Part shown: positions 33,245 through 45,739 of the stretch, piece by piece
Layout of the letters: each line of letters starts with the position of its first letter
Numbering within the stretch: position 1 is the stretch's first letter
Assembly (NCBI RefSeq): GCF_000485595.1
Contig: NW_014577667.1
Location: 83,546-147,545, forward strand
From: Priapulus caudatus
Lineage: Eukaryota; Priapulida; Priapulimorpha; Priapulimorphida; Priapulidae
DNA: 64,000 nt
Reading direction: 5' to 3'
Notes under the pieces: generated by a model
What the model was told of the DNA's origin: nothing
The model's database searches: none
Seen by the model: only the letters and a program-made list of their open reading frames with translations
Made by a program: the position numbers and the translations under genes

Positions 33245-34198
33245 TTCTTTGACCATCCCGTGCATCTGGTCGGTGTGACTGAGACCCACCTCAACCACAC
33301 GATTTTAGAACATGAGATTGACCTTCCAGGATACCGTTCTTACCGTAGAGACCGGAACATGGGTGGAGGTGGAGTCCTTCTCTACATCGTGGACAACATT
33401 CCTTGTCTTCGACGTAAAGATCTTGAATCAGCACATGTCGAATCAATCTGGATGGAGATCCGGCGCCCTCACGTCAGCCCTTTCCTGCTGTGTGTGGCAT
33501 ACCGCCCTCCCAGTTCCCTTGTAGGCTGGATTGCTGATTTTGAGCAGCAGGTTGAAAGAGCTTTTCTGGAGCAGATGGAAACCATCCTGATGGGTGACTT
33601 CAATTTTGATTTCCTGAAGTCGGACCATGAGGACCCCAATTGGTGGCAGTCTATGACAGCGTTTGGTCTCCACCAGCTCATCACCTGGCCGACTCGCGTG
33701 ACTGATGTGAGTTCCACATGTCTTGATCATGTCTACGTCAATCATCCTGAATTATACTCTGCAACTCGCCTTCAATCAGGCCTGAGTGACCATGACCCGG
33801 TCATGGTTAATCGGTTGCTTGGCCATGTGAACAAACCGTCCACCCACATAAAAATTCAATACCGTAGATTCAAGAACATGGACTCAGATGCATTCATACG
33901 CGACTTGGCTTGTGCGCCCTGGGACCTGGTTGACATGTTCGACGACGACCCTGAAGATGCTCTTCGGACTTGGTGTTTGCTTCTACAATCTGTTATCGAC
34001 GAACATGCCCCTCTGGTGGAGAAGAGGGTCAAGAAGCATCGCCAGGAGCCCTGGATGTCTGAGGACATCCTGCAGACAATCCAGCAGCGTGACATGATGA
34101 AGAAGGAAGGACGATGGCCTGATTACCGCCAAATCAGAAACCAAGTTAAATTGTTGATCCTGGAGGCGAAGAAAGATCACTACAGAAATCTGATTTAG
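33245..34198 (+). pseudogene. LINE endonuclease domain
   Basis: Continues in the frame of the preceding segment after one TAG. Numbered from Met 33260: TETHL (7-11) with the catalytic Glu, GGGGVLLYI (35-43), MGDFNFD (111-117) with Asp and Asn, and SDHDPV (176-181) with the final Asp-His pair. All expected catalytic residues of the apurinic-type nuclease are therefore present. The following linker reaches another in-frame TAG at 34196. Confidence 0.88.
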
Positions 34199-35790
34199 GC
34201 GGGCCACCGTACTACAGCTGAGATTTGGAGGTATCTCAAGGATCTATGTCCATCGAAACCACCGCACCAGTTTCTTCCACCAAGTTCCGCCGACTCAAAG
34301 GAGACAGCTGACGACCTGAACCTGTTTTTTTGCGTCAGTGGCGGACCGCCTACAGGAGAGAGACCTAAATACTGCGCAACCTAACCTTGTCAGCCTGAGC
34401 GACTTTGTCAAGCAAAAAGTCGGTGCTGACACTTATTTTAGTATTCCGGCCATACCTACTTATTTTGTAAGTCAGTATATCACCGACCTTGACACTTGTA
34501 AGGCCGTTGGATTAGATGGAATAGATGCGCGTTTTCTTAAACTCGGATCACGTGTCTTAGCTCCCTCATTGGCAAAAGTGTTAAATATATGCATGTATTT
34601 CAAAAAATACTTTCCCGTCCGAGTGGAAAGTTGCTAAAGTATATGCCTTATTCAAAACTGGGTCGACTTCTGACATGAACAATTTTAGGCCTATATCTGT
34701 CTTACCTATCCTGAGCAAGCTCATTGAAAGACATGTGCATGATTGTTTATACTCATTTTTCAACAGCACAATCTCTTATCCAAGTAAAATTAGTATCAAT
34801 CTGGTTTTAGGAAAGGCTTCTCCTGTGAGTCTGCTCTCATCAACCTCACTGACATTTTTTACAAATGCATCGACTATATGCTGAACATCGACTGCATGCT
34901 GCATGCATGCATCGACTGCATGCTGAATATCGACTGCATGCTGAACATATTTTATCTGGAGTTAATTGTCCTACTTGATTCTCGTAAAGCCTTTGATCCC
35001 GTTGATCACTCTCTTACTTAAAAAGCTGAAAATTTATAGATGTGATGATGCAGCAATGAAATTTTTCGAGTTTTTTATCTAACAGATACTCCAAAGTATT
35101 TCTTAATGGGTCATTATCAGCTGAAGTGCCCATATCCGTTGGTGTCCCGCAAGGTTCTATTTTGGGGCCCCTATTTTTTATTATGTTTATAAATGACATG
35201 CCCCTGCACATTAACAATGCCAGTATTCATATGTATGCTGACGACTCCATGCACCGTTGTTGTTACTGGCAAATCTTTACCTAACCTGGAACAGCGTCTA
35301 AATAACAATATGGAGGAAGTTCGTGAGTGCATGGTGTTCTAAAAACAAAATGGTCATCAATCCATCGAACACCAAAACCATGCTGGTCACTTCCAGGCAG
35401 AAGCGTTCTACGCTCCCATCCGCGGTACTCCATACTGTCTATGATGGCTCTGTTCTTCCCACCACGTCGAGTGAGAAAATTTTAGGTATCCATGTTGATG
35501 ATAATCTCACGTTTGAAGAACACATAATGAACGTGTGTGCCAAGATCTCAAAAAAGCTGGCACTGTTTTGGCGGATCAGGAAATTTCTCGACCATGATTC
35601 CTGCCTGAAGTTTTACTTTGGCTTTGTTTTGCCTGATATTGATTATGATATTGTTGTGTGGGGAAATGCCGCGAAGAGTTATATTGACAAGTTTTTAACC
35701 TGCAGAAACGTTTTGTGCGGTTGATTCTTAACATTCGTAGACCTTCAGACGCCCGCATTGAATAAATCTTTTTGCAGCTAGGTTTTATGA
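34199..35790 (+). pseudogene. LINE reverse transcriptase domain, multiply frameshifted
   Basis: Successive frames give KAVGLDGIDARFLK, FRPISVLPILSKLIERH, LDSRKAFDPVDH (motif A with catalytic Asp), GVPQGSILGPLFF (motif B) and MYADDS (motif C). C-terminal sequence follows (MSAWCSKNKMVINPSNTK, EKILGIHVDDNLTF). Frameshifts lie near 34328 (T run), 34610, 35030, 35250 and 35700. A local tandem repeat of ATCGACTGCATGCTGAA-type units (34868-34950) has expanded inside the domain. It cannot encode an active enzyme. Confidence 0.88.
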
Positions 35791-36251
35791 CTGTTCGCCA
35801 ACGTTTTTATTACCATCGATCTCTTTTAACATACAAATTTTTTTACTTTTAAACATGAAGTGAGCTCCAGACGGACGCGTAGTGTGTGTGCATATGAAGC
35901 GCGTTTGCATATCCGCCCCGTGCACGCACTGAAATGCTACGAAAATCTTTTCGGTGTGCGGCGGCATCTGAATGGAATAATTTTCCTCCTGACGTTCGAG
36001 ATGCCCCCACCATTTCTTCTTTTAAAGTCCGTCTAAAGAAAATCTTGCCTTATCAATAGGGCCCATTGTGCTCTACTTACCCCGTACAATTTTAGTCAAA
36101 GTATTTCAACTCTTATTGTGTATTTATTTAATATTTAACCATTTTGTTGCTGTGAGACGGCCATGTGGAAGATAGGTCCGCGCCAATTTATTGTGTCTGT
36201 ACCTAACATGTTTTACCATCGTTAAATAAAGTTTTTACTTACTTACTTACT

Positions 36252-36790
36252 AGCTAGTATATAGCGAGCGAGTATGTAGCTAGTATATAGCGAGCGCACA
36301 TAGTATATATATAGCGAGCGAGCATATAGCTAGTATATAGCGAGCGTACATAGTATATAACGAGCGAGTATATAGCTAGTATATAGTGAGCGCACATAGT
36401 ATATAGCGAGCTAGTATATAGCGAGCTAGTATATAGCTAGTATATAGCGAGCGTACATAGTATATAGCGAGCGAGTATATAGCTAGTATATAACGAGCGA
36501 GTATATAGCTAGTATATAGCGAGCGTACATAGTATATAGCGAGCGAGTATATAGCTAGTATATAGCGAGTGAGTATGTGGCTAGTATATAGCGAGCGAGT
36601 ATATAGCGAGTATATAGCTAGTATATAGCGAGCGTACATAGTATATAGCGAGCGAGTATATAGCTAGTATATAGCGAGCAAGTATATAGCTAGTATATAG
36701 CGAGCGTACATAGTATATAGCGAGCGTACACAGTACTAGTATATAGCGAGCGTACATAGTATATATAGCGGGCGTACATAGTAGGCGCTT
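36252..36790 (+). repeat. TATAGCGAGC satellite, clean copy 2
   Basis: Same units as 27300-27925, starting immediately after the LINE tail. It suggests one original array split by the LTR element and the LINE. Confidence 0.95.
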
Positions 36791-36891
36791 GCGCTTGCGC
36801 TGGAGCGCTGCTCATGATCAGAAAGAGTGCTCGTGCGCCGAGATGTTAATTTCACTCTACTCGTGAGTCTCGCGAGTCTTGTCCCTCAGCG

Positions 36892-36899
36892 TATAAATA
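36892..36899 (+). promoter_or_regulatory. Possible TATA box
   Basis: TATAAATA followed by GGGGGGC in locally GC-richer DNA just beyond the satellite. A transcription start would fall near 36920-36930, but no coding sequence follows, so it may be a remnant of a mobile-element promoter. Confidence 0.25.
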
Positions 36900-36904
36900 T
36901 GGGG

Positions 36905-38700
36905 GGCAGGCCTAATAAGAGACCAATATCCGCGCGTTCCCAGCGCCCAAGGATGCGTCGGCTCGGCGCCTAATTCATTCAATCAGTGCTAACATAGTAT
37001 CGATATAAGGAGAGTTTGACCCGCGATATACATAGCAGATTCACTATCCGTGCCAGGGTAGCGGCTCGAAAAGCATCGACCGTGACATCGAGCTGGGTTA
37101 ACATATGGGTGCTTCTGAGCTATTGAGTAATATTTTTGTGACAACATCTTTCAAAATAAAAAAATGTATTCTGTACTGTATAGGCCCTGATTATAGATGA
37201 TGTATTAAAATTTTAGAAAAGCTTCGTTAGAAAATAGTTTTGAGTACATTATATATAACAAGTGCCGCAGCAGCGGCAGGCGCTCATCTGGTGTCTGGTT
37301 TCTGCTGATAATTCATTTGTGCATAGCAAGACGTCCTATAAACATACGTTCAGTTTTCTGAACCCAAAAAAACAACACTTTCAAAGCTAGTGGTAATAAA
37401 TTCTGATAGATCGTGGGCGCGCTTATCAAGGCATCGTGCGGTCAGACAAAGCATTGCAGCAATGGCAGCTGTCAGTGTGAGCGACGGATTGCACAAAAGC
37501 AAGGGCGAATAATTACCGGATATTATACTATACGCATAACGTGCGTTCTATGGTGTCAGGTAATAAGGTAGCCATAAACCCCTTGGCCGAGGGCACATGC
37601 TGGGCTCGGTTAAAAAATAGTAATGTTGATAGCAACCAGAGGCGAGGCAGCTCGTGCAAGTTACAATTTAGCAGCAATACGATAGCAATATCTCTAAACT
37701 AATTGAGCTAACAAGGTAGGCAGATGATTAGTGGAGCGAAGTAAGCTCAAGAACATACACACCTTGCGTGCTATATTGGCAGTCTTCGACGTAGGCGGTG
37801 GACGTGGTCCGAGACCGACCAAAATCTCTCTCGGTCCAGTAAATTTTAAGCAAGTTCAATGGACGTCGTCCACCCTGTGTTTTGCAGCCACTTAGTTACA
37901 TATTTAAATAATTTATCAAAGTATTTATGAGACTCTAACTACTTACTGTATACATATACTGAGAAAAAACCGCATCTAAGCATTATCAAACGAACACGGC
38001 TTCGTGTTTTGCTTTTCATCTAATCCATTATAACTCGAAGATAAACGAAACGGTTGTAAACATCACGGAGCATTGCCGGAAGTCGGCTTTCACAATGTTT
38101 ATAACGACAGTTGTATCGCTATACCAACAGCAGTCCTTTAACATCAATATCATCCGCTCATCATTTATTTATCACCGACGAAAGCTTGGAACGTATCGTT
38201 GACTCTGGTATTCTAACCGTTACACACTGAACCGTAAAGCACACACATCGACCGTCGTTAACTCACAAAGCGCTACTGCCTGCGTTGACTGCTTTGCACG
38301 CGAACCCACCCAAAACCAAAACCAAACAAACCAAAACCGTCCGGCCTATACATACGAGCATACAATGATGAATATGACTGTTTACTGGTATTCAATTGCT
38401 ACAGCAGATCGAGACTGGTGATGAAGATGCAGCTGACAATGAAAATTAAAAAGCTGATTAAGGTTTTTAGTGAAGTTTTATTGGCAACATGTATGTTTTC
38501 TTGAAATAAACTGAAAATACCTCAAATTGACAAAAATGCAAACAAAGTGACTGACTGATTATGATGTTGGCAATACTATTAAAGTTTTAATAGTCCTGCT
38601 TTAAAAAATTGAGTGTTGTTCCTTTTTGACTAAACATGCTAAATGTGTTATTCAAGTTATCCATGCAATATGTTCAAGAACTGATATTTTGTTAGATGAA
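36905..38700. other. No recognisable feature
   Basis: No supportable gene. GGTCCAGTAAATTTT near 37836 recurs near 39170, hinting at another dispersed repeat. Confidence 0.5.
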
Positions 38701-38924
38701 AAAAAAATCAGCCTATGGATTTCATGAAGTCTAGATTTCAAATTTTCCGGGGGCCATGCCCCGAACGCGCCCTAGTTTTGCCTCGTGACCTGCGGCATCG
38801 GATGCAAATCAACACTCCGAGCACATCGGCAAGCCAAGGTCGTGATTTTCACTCGCCTGCCTTTTTCAAAACACAAGGACTGATACACTTTTTAAACTTT
38901 GTTTCATCGCTAACCAAACGTCAT

Positions 38925-39085
38925 AGGTATTCTTACTGTCATCATAGCAGTGTGTAGAAGCAAGAAGGTATATGATGAATATTTGATAGGTATTCCTACT
39001 GTTATCATTGCAGTGTGTAGAAGGCATGTGATGTATATTTGATAGGTATATTGCTGTTATCATAGCAGGTGGTAAGAAGGTATTA
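38925..39085 (+). repeat. Minisatellite, three units of about 55-65 bp
   Basis: Units run from ATAGGTATTC through ACTGTTATCATTGCAGTGTG to AGAAGG. The third is truncated. Confidence 0.85.
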
Positions 39086-39499
39086 TTCTAGGTAAAATAC
39101 AAATGATATTACTGTTTTGTTCTTTATTGTCACAATGTCAAAATAATTATTGGTCCAGTAACAATTTCAGTCCGGTCCAGTAAATTTTGCTGGCTTGGTG
39201 GACCGAAGGTCCAGTGTTTAAAAATTTCATTCGTGAAGACTGTATTGGTGCCAAAATTTGATGAGAAAATTAAGTCTGGGAAATCCGCAGACTTACTCCT
39301 GGGTAATTATTTGAGTGCTAGTGACTGTTTCCAACTATTCATAATGTACACTACACGAACTTATATTATAAGTCATGTCAATTATCTCATAATAAGCGTT
39401 GTTCAAGTAAGTAGTTATGTGTGGAATTTCACTGTAAAATGGGAGCTTTCCACACCCACAGGTACTCGACAACGCAGTTGAGAACAAATCCATGTTTAC

Positions 39500-40090
39500 C
39501 CCTCCTCTTGAGGGTCAAAAAGTTATCGACACTTACTCTTCACATGTCAGCGGAAAGTACATTTTATGTCCTTTCAATAAAGCCATAAAAATGCTAGGTC
39601 ACCGCTGAAACAAAAAAGTTTTTCAAGCGCTCCGTCAGACCATGTCCTCGAAAAATGTCTAAAAATCTGCCCTGTGCCCCATTGACCTTTGACGCAGTGG
39701 CTCCAATTTGGCACAGTGATGGGCTTTTCCTACCATGATGCTATACACCGGACTAATCACGAGCCTAGGTCAAACCGTTTAGATTTGTGCCGCAATTCTG
39801 GCATTTCTCCCTATACCTTAAAGTTAAGGAGGGAATGTTCCCCTTTCTTTACACTCTTGATCTTTGACCTTTGACCCCAGCTTCGACATCCCAACTCGTT
39901 TTGACGATCCCGCCCCAACGTCCCGAATATCGTGACCGTACGTCAAGCGGTTAAGATTTGTGTGCCCAACTGTTGACGGAACGGACGGACGGAGGACGGA
40001 CGCGGACGGAGCGGACGCCGGCCGGCGCGACGGAACGAGCTATGCGATTCTACAAGCTGCATCTGACTACGTCAGATGAGCTAAAAATTC
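39500..40090 (-). repeat. Hairpin-headed interspersed repeat (family H2), copy 2
   Basis: The reverse complement matches 5262-5835 end to end: AGCTCATCTGACG hairpin head at 40060-40085, GTCC tract, GGTCAAAGGTCAA body, and CCCTCAAGAGGAGG at 39505-39520. The two copies bracket a 34 kb interval in opposite orientation. Confidence 0.8.
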
Positions 40091-40915
40091 AGATTTTGTA
40101 TGAGATACTTTGAAAGTTACGGACGTTACTCAACAAGGTTTTGAAATAAAAATACAAGGGCTAAATTGAGGATGGATGTGAATTTACAATAAGTTAGATG
40201 CGTGCTGTGTGCCTATAATGATCATTTCTCAGAAATTATCATCTTGAACAGAATAATCATTAAATTGTCAGTGTTACGGAGCGTTACTAAATTTGTTGAA
40301 TTCACAATTTTTATACACTAAGTATTGTAGACTTCTAAAACTGTGAAAGCATTGCAAGCATTGTATTACAATGTGAGCTACACTTTGTTTACTTTTAACA
40401 TTGGAAGGTATGCCACAATTTTCGACAATATAGTAATCCGGACGTTACCATTGACAAATTGACGTGGAACGGACGTTAATTCTTGTGTAACGTCCGAATA
40501 TAAACTTCAAATTAAGTTATTTACAATCAAACAAGGACACATTTGATGGCAGATATTGAAGAAACCTCCTTGTGAACACGATTATAATTATACATACAAA
40601 GAGGGAAAGTATTTGCTACATAATTTGTGTTGCAATCCTGATCGGACGTGACTTTGACTTTGACATAGCCCATGAACAAATGTGTGATCAAATGTATAGT
40701 AACGTCCGAGCGTATTTAATGTCAATATCTGACCATTCTCCACTTGATGATCGATATTTATATGTTTAAAGTCTGCATGCACAATACATGGATATTGACA
40801 TGATATCATTTTCCATGCACAATGTATTTAAAGATTTTGTTGAAAAAAATAACGTCCGAGGCGTAGGGCTATAGTACCAGTACGGCAGTTGCAGTACGTA
40901 CGTACGTACGTATGT
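40090..40915 (+). repeat. Dispersed GGACGTTA/TAACGTCC motifs and ACGT run
   Basis: At least six GGACGTTA or TAACGTCC octamers in both orientations (near 40120, 40440, 40472, 40490, 40700, 40850) in otherwise AT-rich DNA, then ACGTACGTACGTACGTA at 40896-40913. No gene is seen. Whether this is a decayed tandem repeat or a cluster of binding sites is unclear. Confidence 0.5.
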
Positions 40916-41194
40916 CGTATTACGAGAGGCCGAGACCCTCTAATAACTTTAAGATGAGATGAATAAACACATTTACACAAAGAATTGCAATTATAGTGAT
41001 ATTATATGTTTATAGTAATGGTAAAATGTGTGTTTTTCATAGGAATATACATCAGAAAAAACTTACTACCGATCATGAACCAAAAAAGCTGGCGTTTGTT
41101 CTCTTGTTGACTCCCTAAGGGGAGAGTGACGTCACTACCGTGCGCCCCACCAATATCGCGTAGCCATCTCGGCTCCCGCGAGTTTCATCGGCAA

Positions 41195-41490
41195 ATGAAT
41201 TTGGAATGAAAATGAAAATGATTTGAAATGAAAATAAAAATGAAAATGAATTTTGAAATGAAAATGAAAATGAAAATAAAAATGATTTGAAATGAAATAA
41301 AATGAATTTGAATGGAAGTGAAATGAAAATGAATTTAAAATGAAAATGAAAATGAATTTGAAATGAAAATGAATTTGAAATGAAAATGAAAATGAATTTG
41401 GAATGAAAATGAAAATGAAAATGAATTTGGAATGAAAATGAATTTGAAATGAAAATGAATTTGAATAGAAATGAATTTGGAATAAAAATA
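41195..41490 (+). repeat. GAAATGAAAATGAATTT minisatellite
   Basis: Variable 6 and 12 bp modules of GAAAAT and GAATTT. The flanks repeat GTAGCCATCTCG on both sides (41161 and 41494). Phe/Ile/Ser-rich minus frames are artefacts. Confidence 0.92.
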
Positions 41491-41610
41491 TCCGTAGCCA
41501 TCTCGCCCACCATAGTATGGGGTTGCAATGTGTGATTCCGGAGGTAAGCACTAACTGTCACTAGGCAGTACAGACTCCAGGCCGAGGCCGTGTACAGTTA
41601 GTGTACGTGA

Positions 41611-41611
<1 letters not shown>

Positions 41612-41652
<41 letters not shown>
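41612..41652 (+). repeat. GA dinucleotide microsatellite
   Basis: About twenty GA units. Confidence 0.95.
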
Positions 41653-41660
<8 letters not shown>

Positions 41661-42308
41661 AATGGAAAGAGAGAAAGAACGAGCGAGAGGATTTAGAATT
41701 GTGTTAATAATTCATAATTAGAGTATTGATCCTCGGCTTAACCCACACGTAGCACCTAAATTACGAGCTGCCTTAGAGGTGGTTGACGTCACTGATTCCC
41801 TGACGTTCGTCGCAGGGACTTTGGCTATCGATCCTGCGCCCGCACGCACGGTGATAACAGCTCCCGCCAAGTGTCGTGCGTTAATCCGAGCCTAGATGAA
41901 AGTTAGTCCGGGCTGATTTACGTTCTATCGAGCAGTACAGTTTGATATTATTGGTCAATTGAGGAAAATGTTTTTGTCCTGTCGCTTTCACAAAATGATA
42001 GAATGAGTTCATCATATATCGCTAAACCCTGATCGAGATCTAATCAAGAGCTAATAATACCTAGAGTGTACAACGGGAAAACGGGAAAATAGTGCTATTA
42101 TCAGACAACAATTATTCTACTTTGCCTGCAAGTCTAGAATAATTTTATGGTATTGCATTAAGCAGTAATTCTTTGCTCTCTAAAACAGACCAACGCTTGT
42201 CAATACGATACTTCTAGGCTGAGATATTGGCTCCTAAACCTCCCCCCACATGCCTCACACGGCCTCGCATCCAGCTTATTCAGCAACCTAAACGCCTCTA
42301 AGCATTTT

Positions 42309-42758
42309 GGTATCACGCCTGGAAATCATTATCCATAGACGGTAATAATTACGAAAAAATTCCCATAAATCGCACAGGTTTTTCTACAAATAATAATTCC
42401 ATCCTCTGAATATACGTCGCAAGTGACAATATATATGTTATTAACAAAAAAATTCTTCCATAATTTCTCTTGTAAACAAAACTTTTGCAGCGCACACGAG
42501 AAATAGCCTACTTACAACTGGAATTCGCACAAAAAGTAGGCTTTCTTTGGAAATTTATGGGCCGGCCCAGAAACGCACCTCGGACGAGCCGTTTACTTGT
42601 CGGATTCAGAATAGATTCTAGTTTGAAATTAACAATTGCAAACAATTATAATCTTTTCTAATAAGAAATAAAAATTCTAGCGTATGCAGACACTAACAAA
42701 GGAACTCATTCTCTAACCTATCCCAGCGGTGATTGGTCGGATTTGCCACCGTGATACC
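42309..42758. mobile_element. TTAA-type MITE (family T2), copy 1
   Basis: Starts GGTATCACGCCTGGAAATC and ends GTGATACC followed by TTAA (42759-42762). The interior matches 44744-45195 in order (CTACTTACAACTGGAATTCG, ATCCCAGCGGTGATTGGTCG). The left TTAA is degenerate. Confidence 0.7.
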
Positions 42759-42762
42759 TTAA

Positions 42763-43996
42763 AGCAGATGAAATTTTTCGCTAAAAATTTTTCGCTTGCA
42801 TATATGCTAACCTAAACACTTTTGTGAAGTCCCAGTAAAAAAAAAAAGTTTGCCGTGCATGCGAGTTACCATATATAGATGAATTCGTGTCACTGCGTCC
42901 GCTGTTATTCAGAGACCGGCCGGCTAAAACCTCGAATTTCGTCGACTTTCAAACTGCAATGCAAAGAAAATAGAAGTAGATATCAAATATCTGTTTCAAT
43001 CACAACGGTGTAGTAGACACCTCACAATTAGAATTTAACAGTTTGAACTTTGACCCCTTGACCTCTGAATTTTAAGAATAAATGTCCTTACCCCATGTTT
43101 TCCTATATTTTCAATAGTTAATTGCTCATACTAAAAAGAACGTGGGGTCAGTCTGTCTCTATCAGCAGGTGGCAGCTCTATAGTAACATTCCATAGTAAA
43201 CAGGCAATTAGCAGTTGTGGCATTTCTTATCAGAGAAAAAGTGTTGACCCCAAGTTGAGCTACTGGAATCCACAACCTGTGTGTTTCGTACAGGGCCTAG
43301 CTTTCCGGCACATATACAAGTATAAATGACGTAGAACTGATTTTTTTTCACTGAAAACCTGCGGTAAAGAGCAGCTCTGCTGATACTAATTCACACTGAT
43401 CCCCCCCCCCCAGCAGCATTTTGGCTATGCCGGAAATTGCTGAATACAGATCGAGCAGGCAAACCAATCGCAAAATCGCTTGAAAAACAAGTAACATCTG
43501 CTCGTCGAAGGTCACGCAGTGCATGCAAGGGTCACTGCCAAGGTCGACGCAGCTCCGAAGCAGCTGGGGACAAGTGCTCTAGAAACATCTGTTTAAGAGC
43601 ACTTTAGACTCGCTGCCACGCATACGAATGCAAGCAGCAGCGAGGCGATCGACGCCGACAACCATTTGAGCGGCGGTTGGATTTTCTCTAACTTCTCTGT
43701 CCTCTTCACAAGGAGACTGCATAAGTCGCCGACCTGGGTGCAAAGGGATGGCAGTGCCAAACCTGAGATACAACCGGCTGTAGAATCAAAGATAGGTCGC
43801 TTAGCTACGAAACCAGTCTGTCAAAGACTGCGCCGCCTGCCTAGTCTTACCTGTGGTGGTGCCGATCTCACGTGAGAAAACAAGGCTGCAGCATGCCCCC
43901 ATGTACAGGGGAAGAAGTACGAGTTCGCTGTGTCCGCACGCACCTCCAGCAACCAGCCAGTCAGTCTGTAGAAGTACCTAGTAGCATAGGAGCAGA
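42763..43996. other. No recognisable feature
   Basis: A C10 run lies near 43402. Frames at 43666-43875 and 43872-44162 show no recognised domain. Confidence 0.5.
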
Positions 43997-44228
43997 GTGG
44001 CTATATGCCCGTCAGCCAGCATATATCCGACGGCTGCCAGGCACGGTCTTCAATTTCCTAAATGCCCGGCAGTTTTTAATTTTCAGCGTTATTTCAAGTA
44101 AACAAGGGTTAGGGTTAGGGTTAAGGTTAAGGGGGGTTAGGGTTAAGGTTAGGGGGGGTTAGGGTTAGGAACTGCCGAGCATTTAGGAAATCAAAGACCG
44201 TGCCCGGCTGCCGGGCATATATAGCCAC
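43997..44228. mobile_element. Foldback element with TTAGGG-like core (family F2)
   Basis: The left arm (43997-44074) and right arm (44170-44228) are inverted copies sharing GTGGCTATAT, GGCACGGTCTT, ATTTCCTAAATGC and CGGCAGTT. The core 44105-44168 is about ten GGGTTA/GGGTTAAGG units with expanded G runs. The arms are unrelated to M1. No clear target duplication. Confidence 0.75.
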
Positions 44229-44416
44229 AAACCGTCGCAACAAGTTGTTCGCGCCTACATCTGCATGCATTCTCGTCACACACCGATCTGTACTATTAGT
44301 TAATCGGTAATCTCACTTAGAGTTAGAATGTAAGTTTTAGAACACACTGACAGAGTAGTGCGAGCAAGTGCCACTAGACCGCATTGTTGGCAGCCGCGCA
44401 AGCTCTAGAACTATAG

Positions 44417-44512
44417 CTTTTGGGGGGGGGGGGGGGGGGGTCAATGCTTTTCGTGTGGGGGGGGGTAGTTGTTTTTGGTAGCTTTTCGGGGGGTTCGGGG
44501 GGGGGGGAGAGC
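44417..44512 (+). repeat. Poly-G tracts
   Basis: G runs of 18 or more separated by short spacers; G-quadruplex potential. Confidence 0.9.
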
Positions 44513-44743
44513 TATGGGCAGTCGTCTCAGTACCCATGCAGATACATACAGTAGCATGCCAACAGTGGTTTTATGCCATTTTTTCTGTACTTTTTTTTGC
44601 AAACAAAATGCATGCTATTAATTATAACAAGACTAAATTGTCCGAAATTTTGCAGCCAAAAAAAATCAGGTTCCATATGCTTTGTTTTCGATCGACACGA
44701 AAATAAGTTGGAAAATATTCGCATTTAATTACAATACACTTAA

Positions 44744-45195
44744 GGTATCACGCCTGGAAATCATTATCCATAGACGATAATACTTACGAAAAAATTCCCA
44801 TAAATCAGCACAAGGTTTTTCTACAAATATAATTCATGCTCTGAATATACGTCGCAAGTGAACATATATATGTTATTAACAAAAAATTTTCCATCAAATT
44901 TCTCTTGTAAACAAAACTTTTGCAGCGCACACCGAGAATAGCCTACTTACAACTGGAATTCGCCAAACAAGTAGGCTTTCTTTGGAAATTTATGGGCGCG
45001 CCAGAAACGCACCTCGGCGAGCCGTTTTACATTGTGCGATTCAGAATAGATTACTAGTTTCTGAATTAACAATTGCAACACATTATAATCTTTTCTAATA
45101 AGAAATAAAAATTCTATGGCGTATGCAGACACTCCAAAAGACTCATATCTCTACACCTATCCCAGCGGTGATTGGTCGGTTGGCCATCGTGATAC
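44744..45195. mobile_element. TTAA-type MITE (family T2), copy 2
   Basis: Preceded by TTAA (44740-44743), it starts GGTATCACGCCTGG and ends CGTGATAC with the right TTAA lost. It is in the same orientation as copy 1, so each copy preserves the TTAA that the other lost. Confidence 0.7.
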
Positions 45196-45739
45196 GTTTT
45201 GGCTATCGTTTTCCGTCGGCGCTTGAGCGGGCTGATAATTGATGTCACATGCCCATATTTGGTACTCGTTACTAGCTGCGTTTGAGGACTTAATTAAAAA
45301 AATATTGCGGCCTCCATCATGACGGGCATTAGCCTTGTGCTTAGGAAAGATTGGGAGATAAGGGCATAGCGATGCCCCAAAAGTCACTCCACCCTGCACC
45401 TGCACCCGAAATAACATTCATAAAATTATGGGCGGAAAAAACCGAAACTCTCACGAAGCAAACGTTAGAGGCGTTTTAGGTTGCTGAATAGGCGTGATGC
45501 CAGGCCGTGTGAGGCATGTGGGGGGTGAGGTTTAGGAGCCAATATCTCAGCCTAGGAGTATCGTATTGACAAGCGGTTGTCTTGTTTTAGAGAGGCAAAG
45601 AGAATTCTGCTTAACTGGGAATACATACAATTATTCTACGGACTGCGCAGGCAAAGTAGAATAATCATGTCGTGAAATAGCACTATTTTTCCCGTTTTTC
45701 CGTTGTACACTCTAGGTATTATTAGCTCTTGATCTAATG

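Larger units (their letters stand above)
32575..36250 (+). mobile_element. LINE retrotransposon with endonuclease and RT, decayed
   Basis: The 5' boundary is approximate. Coding remnants run from a 2A-like leader through an apurinic-type endonuclease and reverse transcriptase to the C-terminal motif FKVRLKKILPYQ. The 3' end has AATAAA at 36225-36230 and an ACTT tetranucleotide tail (36237-36250). At least two in-frame stops and several frameshifts inactivate it. Layout and motifs fit the CR1/L2/Rex1 group; the exact clade needs a tree. It abuts the TATAGCGAGC satellite, so it probably inserted there. Confidence 0.9.
42043..45733. mobile_element. 3.7 kb inverted-repeat structure with nested elements
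   Basis: The left arm (42043-42300) and right arm (45460-45733) are inverted copies sharing ATCAAGAGCTAATAATACCT, ATATTGGCTCCTAAACCTC and TTCAGCAACCTAAA. The outer flanks read CTA on both sides, possibly a 3 bp duplication. The interior carries two direct copies of a TTAA-type MITE, a telomere-core foldback and G-rich tracts, and no transposase. It may be a large non-autonomous transposon or two solo elements in inverted orientation. Confidence 0.65.

Noticed and set aside
41115-41561. Phe/Ile-rich minus-strand frames (138-148 codons)
   Set aside because: Translations of the GAAAATGAATTT repeat.
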